Part shown: positions 59,938 through 64,000 of the stretch, one piece after another
Numbering within the stretch: position 1 is the stretch's first letter
How the letters are laid out: the number at the start of each line of letters is the position of its first letter
From: Peptoclostridium litorale DSM 5388
GTDB taxonomy: Bacteria > Bacillota > Clostridia > Peptostreptococcales > Peptostreptococcaceae
Direction of reading: 5' to 3'
Length of the DNA stretch: 64,000 nucleotides
NCBI RefSeq assembly: GCF_900141635.1
Contig: NZ_FSRH01000001.1
Coordinates: forward strand, 310,001 to 374,000
Translations under genes and position numbers: made by a program
The notes under the pieces: generated by a model
What the model was told of the DNA's origin: nothing
Database searches by the model: none
Seen by the model: only the letters and a program-made list of their open reading frames with translations

Positions 59938-61926
59938 TTGTCTAATAGAACAATATTGGAACAATCAATTAGACTTCTTGTCGGGATTGTGATGGTTTTT
60001 ATAATGTTTATAACAATCAGCGCGCTTGAAAACACAATTTCAAATCAACAGGAGTCACAAATTGAGCAGTTGACGCAAGGCATTACATATGAAGTTAATA
60101 GAACCGTGGATGTAAACGTTCTTGTCGAATCCTATCAGACCGAGATTCTAGAAGCCTTTTCCAGGGATATCCTCACTTTTTTCAACGGACGGGATTTTTC
60201 TGAGATTACAACGGAAGAACTGAATCGTCTCTTGTCTGAATATCAAATTTCCGGAATTGCACTCTTCAAAGATACAGGTGACGATGTCATTATCGAAAAG
60301 TCTACCTCCAAGGCGGAAGTTGGGCTTTCGACAAAAAAGTGGGGATTTTGGTACACTGCGTTCAGGCAACTTTTTGACGACGGCCGTGTAACTTTGGATA
60401 AAGGGACTTCAAGGGAGTCCTTCTGGATCGGGCCAAGGTCGAAGGCGTATGAGCAAGAAGGGATATTCATATTCTCATATTTGAAAGTGCCTGGACAGCC
60501 ATACTTGCTAAACCTCTTCATAAACGATAAAAAGGCATTCAATATGGTTAATGACCATGACACAAATAAAGTATTCGCGAAGCTTGCAGATGGTGCCGAT
60601 TTCATTGATGAAATCGCAATAATCAATGTGGACGCATGGAACAACAGGTTTCAACATGAAAACCGGTCTAAATTACAGGACTTTACAATCGAGTATGGCT
60701 CATACAACTCTTTTTCAGCAGAAGACACGTACTATCTCAACAAAGCAGTTGAACTTGAGGTTCAAGATTCACTGAGACTGGAATTCACTATGGACAATCA
60801 AAAAAAGTGTAAAAGGTACACAAAGCTGAATGATAATGAAGTGCTTGTTTTTGCGCTGAACAAAAACAAGCAGAATGCAGTTCGCATTCGTGTTGTCCTG
60901 ACGGCTATATGCGGGCTTATGTCAGTCTGGCTTCTGGGCTATCTGATAATGCTGTACAACAATAAAAAATTCAACAGGCTGCTCCAATTGAAAAAAGAAA
61001 GGCTTGAAGTGGCTGAAATCTACAGGCAGACGGTGCAGATACTGCCAAGTGTGGTGTTGAGGCTAAGTATCGTTGAGAATCGGTTCATAGTGCGGCACTG
61101 CGAGGGCAAAGCTTTGCAGCTGATCGGCGTAGATGCTCAATCCAGTCAGGGCAAACAGCTCGATAACTTTATGCCATCTGATTATATATCTCTGATCAGC
61201 AATCATTTGAGGGATATCCAAAAAGGGCAAAGCAGTCGCTTTGAATATAAATTTGGTGATCGTATCTTCGAAAACAAGATTGAATGGATATGCGACCACG
61301 TGGATGATAGATCGCTTGATAAGCCATCCAACCCGAGTGAAGTGATCATACTCTGGAATGATATTACGGAACTTCGGCGTTCCGAGGACAATGCCCGATT
61401 TATGGCTTATCACGACCACCTGACAGGACTTCCAAACCGACATTATTTCAAAGAGACGGTGGAGTCGTATCTTAAAGATTGCAACGAGCCGCTTTATCTG
61501 GCATTCCTTGATTTGGACGGCTTTAAAAACATAAACGATACTGCTGGTCATGACGTCGGCGATAAGCTTCTTGTTGGGGTGGCCCACAGATTGGCTGGAA
61601 CTCTCAACAATAAAAGCTTCGCGGCCCGCATGGGCGGAGACGAGTTTGCCGTACTCTTCAAAGACGTGCATTCACAAAATGAGCTGGAAGGCATTCTCAG
61701 CCAAGTTAAAAATGATGTCTGCAGACCATACCATATTGAAGACCATGAATTTAACATCGGTGTGAGCATTGGAATCAGCAAGGCACCAGATGACGGCAAC
61801 GATTACGTCACCCTTTTGAAAAAAGCGGATATTGCCATGTATAATATGAAGTATTCAGGAAAAGGCAATCACAAATATTATGAGCCAAAGATGAGTGTGC
61901 TTGAAGAGAACCCTCGTTTGCGTTAA
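59938..61926 (+). CDS. Membrane-bound diguanylate cyclase with large external sensor
   Basis: A 662-residue receptor. A first membrane helix (about 12-30) leads to an external sensor of about 290 residues (ITTEELNRLLSEYQISGIAL, FNMVNDHDTNKVFAKL) and a second helix (about 320-342, VVLTAICGLMSVWLLGYLIM). A PAS-like domain (about 360-470) precedes a GGDEF domain with HDHLTGLPNRHYF, LDLDGFKNINDTAGHDVGDK and RMGGDEFAVLF. It should make c-di-GMP when the external signal is met. The TTG start follows GAGGTGA. It forms a two-gene unit with the small secreted protein upstream. Confidence 0.88.
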   Translation: MSNRTILEQSIRLLVGIVMVFIMFITISALENTISNQQESQIEQLTQGITYEVNRTVDVNVLVESYQTEILEAFSRDILTFFNGRDFSEITTEELNRLLSEYQISGIALFKDTGDDVIIEKSTSKAEVGLSTKKWGFWYTAFRQLFDDGRVTLDKGTSRESFWIGPRSKAYEQEGIFIFSYLKVPGQPYLLNLFINDKKAFNMVNDHDTNKVFAKLADGADFIDEIAIINVDAWNNRFQHENRSKLQDFTIEYGSYNSFSAEDTYYLNKAVELEVQDSLRLEFTMDNQKKCKRYTKLNDNEVLVFALNKNKQNAVRIRVVLTAICGLMSVWLLGYLIMLYNNKKFNRLLQLKKERLEVAEIYRQTVQILPSVVLRLSIVENRFIVRHCEGKALQLIGVDAQSSQGKQLDNFMPSDYISLISNHLRDIQKGQSSRFEYKFGDRIFENKIEWICDHVDDRSLDKPSNPSEVIILWNDITELRRSEDNARFMAYHDHLTGLPNRHYFKETVESYLKDCNEPLYLAFLDLDGFKNINDTAGHDVGDKLLVGVAHRLAGTLNNKSFAARMGGDEFAVLFKDVHSQNELEGILSQVKNDVCRPYHIEDHEFNIGVSIGISKAPDDGNDYVTLLKKADIAMYNMKYSGKGNHKYYEPKMSVLEENPRLR

Positions 61927-61948
61927 CATGATAATTTTCACAAATCAT

Positions 61949-61998
61949 TGGGCAGTTGCAGAATGTATTTTAGACCTAAGTCATTCTGCAACTGCCCA
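61949..61998 (+). terminator. Terminator of the GGDEF receptor gene
   Basis: TGGGCAGTTGCAGAATG and CATTCTGCAACTGCCCA, a 17-base perfect stem with a 16-base loop, then TTTTAGTTTG. Confidence 0.88.
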
Positions 61999-62099
61999 TT
62001 TTAGTTTGCTATTTTGCAGGGCTTTTTTTGATTGCATTGCGTTTCCAGCACAGATTTACAATATTATATCAAGCTGCCAATCACCAAAGGTGAGTTTGA

Positions 62100-64000
62100 T
62101 TATACTGCATCACCTACTACAATCCGATTCCGCCCTTGTTCCTTCGCTTTATAAAGTGCAATGTCTGCACTTTTAACCAAATCCGCCATGCCAAATTCAT
62201 TCTGAGGAATGATTGAAGCTATGCCCATACTGCACGTTACAAATTCACTTATTTTTGACATTTCATGTGGGATTTCAAGATCCCCTAATTCTTTTTGTAT
62301 GGTCTCCGCGACCTTAACGGCGCCTTCTAAAGGTGTATCGGGCAAAATCAGCAAAAACTCTTCACCGCCATAGCGGCATGCCCGATCTGAAGGTCTCTTT
62401 AACGTTTTGCTCAACAAAGCGCTAAACAATTTCAAGCACTCGTCACCTTTAGGGTGTCCATAAAAGTCATTGTAAGGCTTGAAGTAGTCGATATCTATAA
62501 AAATAATCGACAGCTCAAATTGGCCCCTTTGAGCCCTTTTCCATTCCGTCTCCAGATGAATATCACCGTATCTTCTATTGGTTAACTGCGTCAGGCCGTC
62601 TACTGAAGCCCGTTTAATCAATTCTTCATTAAGGACTGCCAGTTCCCTTGTTCTTTCATCCACCCTCTTTTCAAGCATTGCATTGCGCCTTTTAAGGCTC
62701 GTGACTCTGATATAGTAACTGCCCATAAGCAGTATAATCACAAAAATCGAACCAGTCGCTTTGATTTTCACAGTATTCCACCACGGCGGCGTAATAATTA
62801 TCTTGATCTCTTTTCCCTCTTCATTCCAGTGTCCGTCACTATTGGATGCTTTCACCCTAAATGTGTATTCTCCGGGTTTAATACTTGTGTAACTGACGTA
62901 ATTTCTATTTTTCACATATATCCAGTCACTGTCAAACCCCTCGAGCATGTATGCATACTGATTGCTTCTGATGTCCGTAAAATCGAGCGCTGCAAATTCG
63001 AACGAAAATAAAACGTCCTTGTAATTCAAATTTATTGCCTCTACCCGATCAATCGACTGGTCGAATTCAAGAGGATTTCCGTTAATCTCAATTTTAGTGA
63101 TGATTACATTTGGCACGGTCTTGCTTTCCTTGATATCTTCAGGAAAAAAGCTGGTGATTCCGTTAGTGCCTCCAAAAAATATTTCACCATCTGCAGATTT
63201 GGCTGAAGCATGAGGTTTAAACTTTTCATACCTAAGTCCGTTTTTCTTGCTGTAGTTCTTAAAACTTGAATTCGTTTTATCAAATTTGGATATTCCATAC
63301 TCGGTGCTTACCCAGAGGTTTCCTTTGTAATCCTCCTGTATGCAATAGACCATATTGTTTGGGAGCCCATCACTTTGATCATATCTTTTGATTTCAACAG
63401 TTTCATCCGTAAGATCTGAAGTCGGATCGATTCCAATGCTATGAAGGCCATCTCTCGAACCCAGCCACATTGTACCGTCTATGTCCTCATGAATGGAATA
63501 GACAAAATTTGTAATGTATGAAGAGAACGTATTTGCATCCCTATTGAGTAAGCTCACTCCACTTTGTGTGCCAAACCACAGCCTGCCATTGGAATCTTTA
63601 AAAATCGACCAAATTTCGTTTCCACTTATGCTTGACTGATTATTTTCATCATTCACATAAACCTCTTTAACATCTTCTGATTTTGTATCAATAAGATACA
63701 GGCCGCTTCCGTAAGTCGCAACCCAAAGATCATCTCCGTCTGCAAATAATCCCATGACAGAGACATGCTCGTCATCGAATGGCACTTTTATTTCTTTACT
63801 CGTAAAAGTACTGTGTTCAAATTTATATATCAACCCATCAGTAAAACCTGCCCAAATATTGCCTTGGCTGTCTTCACATACAGTGTTGGGTTTCAAGTCG
63901 AATATCAATTGCGTTTGCCCGTCTGATGGAGTGTATTTAAATAATCCGTCACTTTTACCGATCAACAGGCTCCCTGATTTATCAATCATAAGTGTTTCGA
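62100..64000 (-). CDS. Two-component-propeller diguanylate cyclase (partial)
   Basis: At least 632 residues; the gene enters from beyond the right edge and the true start is not seen. The visible part has several two-component propeller repeats (DSNGRLWFGTQSGVSLLNRD, WVATYGSGLYLID, DGTMWLGSRDGLHSIGI), a Y_Y_Y domain (YAYMLEGFDSDWIYVKNRNY), one membrane helix (ATGSIFVIILLMGSYYI), a coiled coil and a GGDEF domain with RYGGEEFLLILP. The GGEEF form is active in known enzymes. This layout is of a surface sensor with an internal cyclase. The stop is at 62100. Confidence 0.9.
   Translation of the reverse strand, partial: ETLMIDKSGSLLIGKSDGLFKYTPSDGQTQLIFDLKPNTVCEDSQGNIWAGFTDGLIYKFEHSTFTSKEIKVPFDDEHVSVMGLFADGDDLWVATYGSGLYLIDTKSEDVKEVYVNDENNQSSISGNEIWSIFKDSNGRLWFGTQSGVSLLNRDANTFSSYITNFVYSIHEDIDGTMWLGSRDGLHSIGIDPTSDLTDETVEIKRYDQSDGLPNNMVYCIQEDYKGNLWVSTEYGISKFDKTNSSFKNYSKKNGLRYEKFKPHASAKSADGEIFFGGTNGITSFFPEDIKESKTVPNVIITKIEINGNPLEFDQSIDRVEAINLNYKDVLFSFEFAALDFTDIRSNQYAYMLEGFDSDWIYVKNRNYVSYTSIKPGEYTFRVKASNSDGHWNEEGKEIKIIITPPWWNTVKIKATGSIFVIILLMGSYYIRVTSLKRRNAMLEKRVDERTRELAVLNEELIKRASVDGLTQLTNRRYGDIHLETEWKRAQRGQFELSIIFIDIDYFKPYNDFYGHPKGDECLKLFSALLSKTLKRPSDRACRYGGEEFLLILPDTPLEGAVKVAETIQKELGDLEIPHEMSKISEFVTCSMGIASIIPQNEFGMADLVKSADIALYKAKEQGRNRIVVGDAV

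Noticed and set aside
1-64000. CRISPR arrays, tRNA or rRNA genes, insertion sequences, phage genes
   Set aside because: I looked for repeat-spacer patterns, tRNA-like cloverleaf ends and transposase or integrase motifs and found none that I could support.

Overview
The window looks like the chromosome of a strictly anaerobic, motile, low-GC Gram-positive bacterium of the Clostridia. A relative of Peptostreptococcaceae such as Peptoclostridium or Acetoanaerobium is plausible but unproven. The grounds are oxygen-sensitive enzymes (tungsten aldehyde oxidoreductase, pyruvate formate-lyase), strong GGAGG ribosome sites with many GTG and TTG starts, an S-layer (SLH) protein, a Gram-positive-style MacAB-like exporter, ZTP and c-di-GMP-I riboswitches, and several sigma-54 activators of the AcoR type. 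Most genes lie on the minus strand. I saw no rRNA, tRNA, CRISPR array or intact transposase.

Layout. 0-5.4 kb: aldehyde ferredoxin oxidoreductase with a sigma-54 promoter, then a three-gene MacAB-like ABC exporter. 5.6-11.5 kb: an XRE regulator fused to a desulfoferrodoxin-like domain, a cupin, pyruvate formate-lyase and its activase under a ZTP riboswitch, a DUF4177-like protein and a FIST sensor. 11.9-15.1 kb: SEC-C, HD, hydrolase and membrane proteins. 15.4-19.2 kb: an iron alcohol dehydrogenase divergent from a sigma-54 activator, with a sigma-54 promoter and three direct repeats between them. 19.3-29 kb: a chemoreceptor, small enzymes, flavodoxin, an ABC-F protein, a diguanylate cyclase and a C_GCAxxG_C_C protein. 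29.2-37.4 kb: a second ABC-F protein, a GGDEF-EAL protein, an HD-GYP protein, a c-di-GMP-I riboswitch in front of a small unknown ORF, and a DEAD-box helicase. 37.5-44.2 kb: amino acid permease, cupin, lipoprotein, SLH protein, EamA transporter. 44.5-50.4 kb: a butanediol-type dehydrogenase (sigma-54 promoter) with its AcoR-like activator, an AraC regulator, and bioA under a BirA operator. 50.5-59.2 kb: a decayed sigma-54 locus around a carnitine acyltransferase. 59.5-64 kb: two more GGDEF proteins, the second cut by the window end.

Three themes tie the window together. First, sigma-54: four close matches to the -24/-12 promoter precede the aldehyde oxidoreductase, the iron alcohol dehydrogenase, the butanediol dehydrogenase and the carnitine-acyltransferase operon, and three activator genes are present, one of them wrecked. 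This suggests activator-controlled aldehyde, alcohol and quaternary-amine metabolism. Second, c-di-GMP: four GGDEF proteins (one also with EAL), one HD-GYP protein and one c-di-GMP riboswitch. The GGDEF-EAL protein carries the same kind of N-terminal sensor as the sigma-54 activators. Third, gene decay: between 50.5 and 59.2 kb at least four genes (OYE-type reductase, BCCT transporter, UxaA-type dehydratase, sigma-54 activator) keep recognisable beginnings and ends but have lost their middles, while the carnitine acyltransferase between them looks complete.

The most interesting candidates are the eukaryote-like carnitine acyltransferase in a sigma-54 operon with a BCCT carrier, the pflB leader that combines a ZTP riboswitch and terminator with a hairpin occluding the ribosome site, and the orphan c-di-GMP riboswitch gene. 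All functional claims come from reading motifs by eye. No database search was run.
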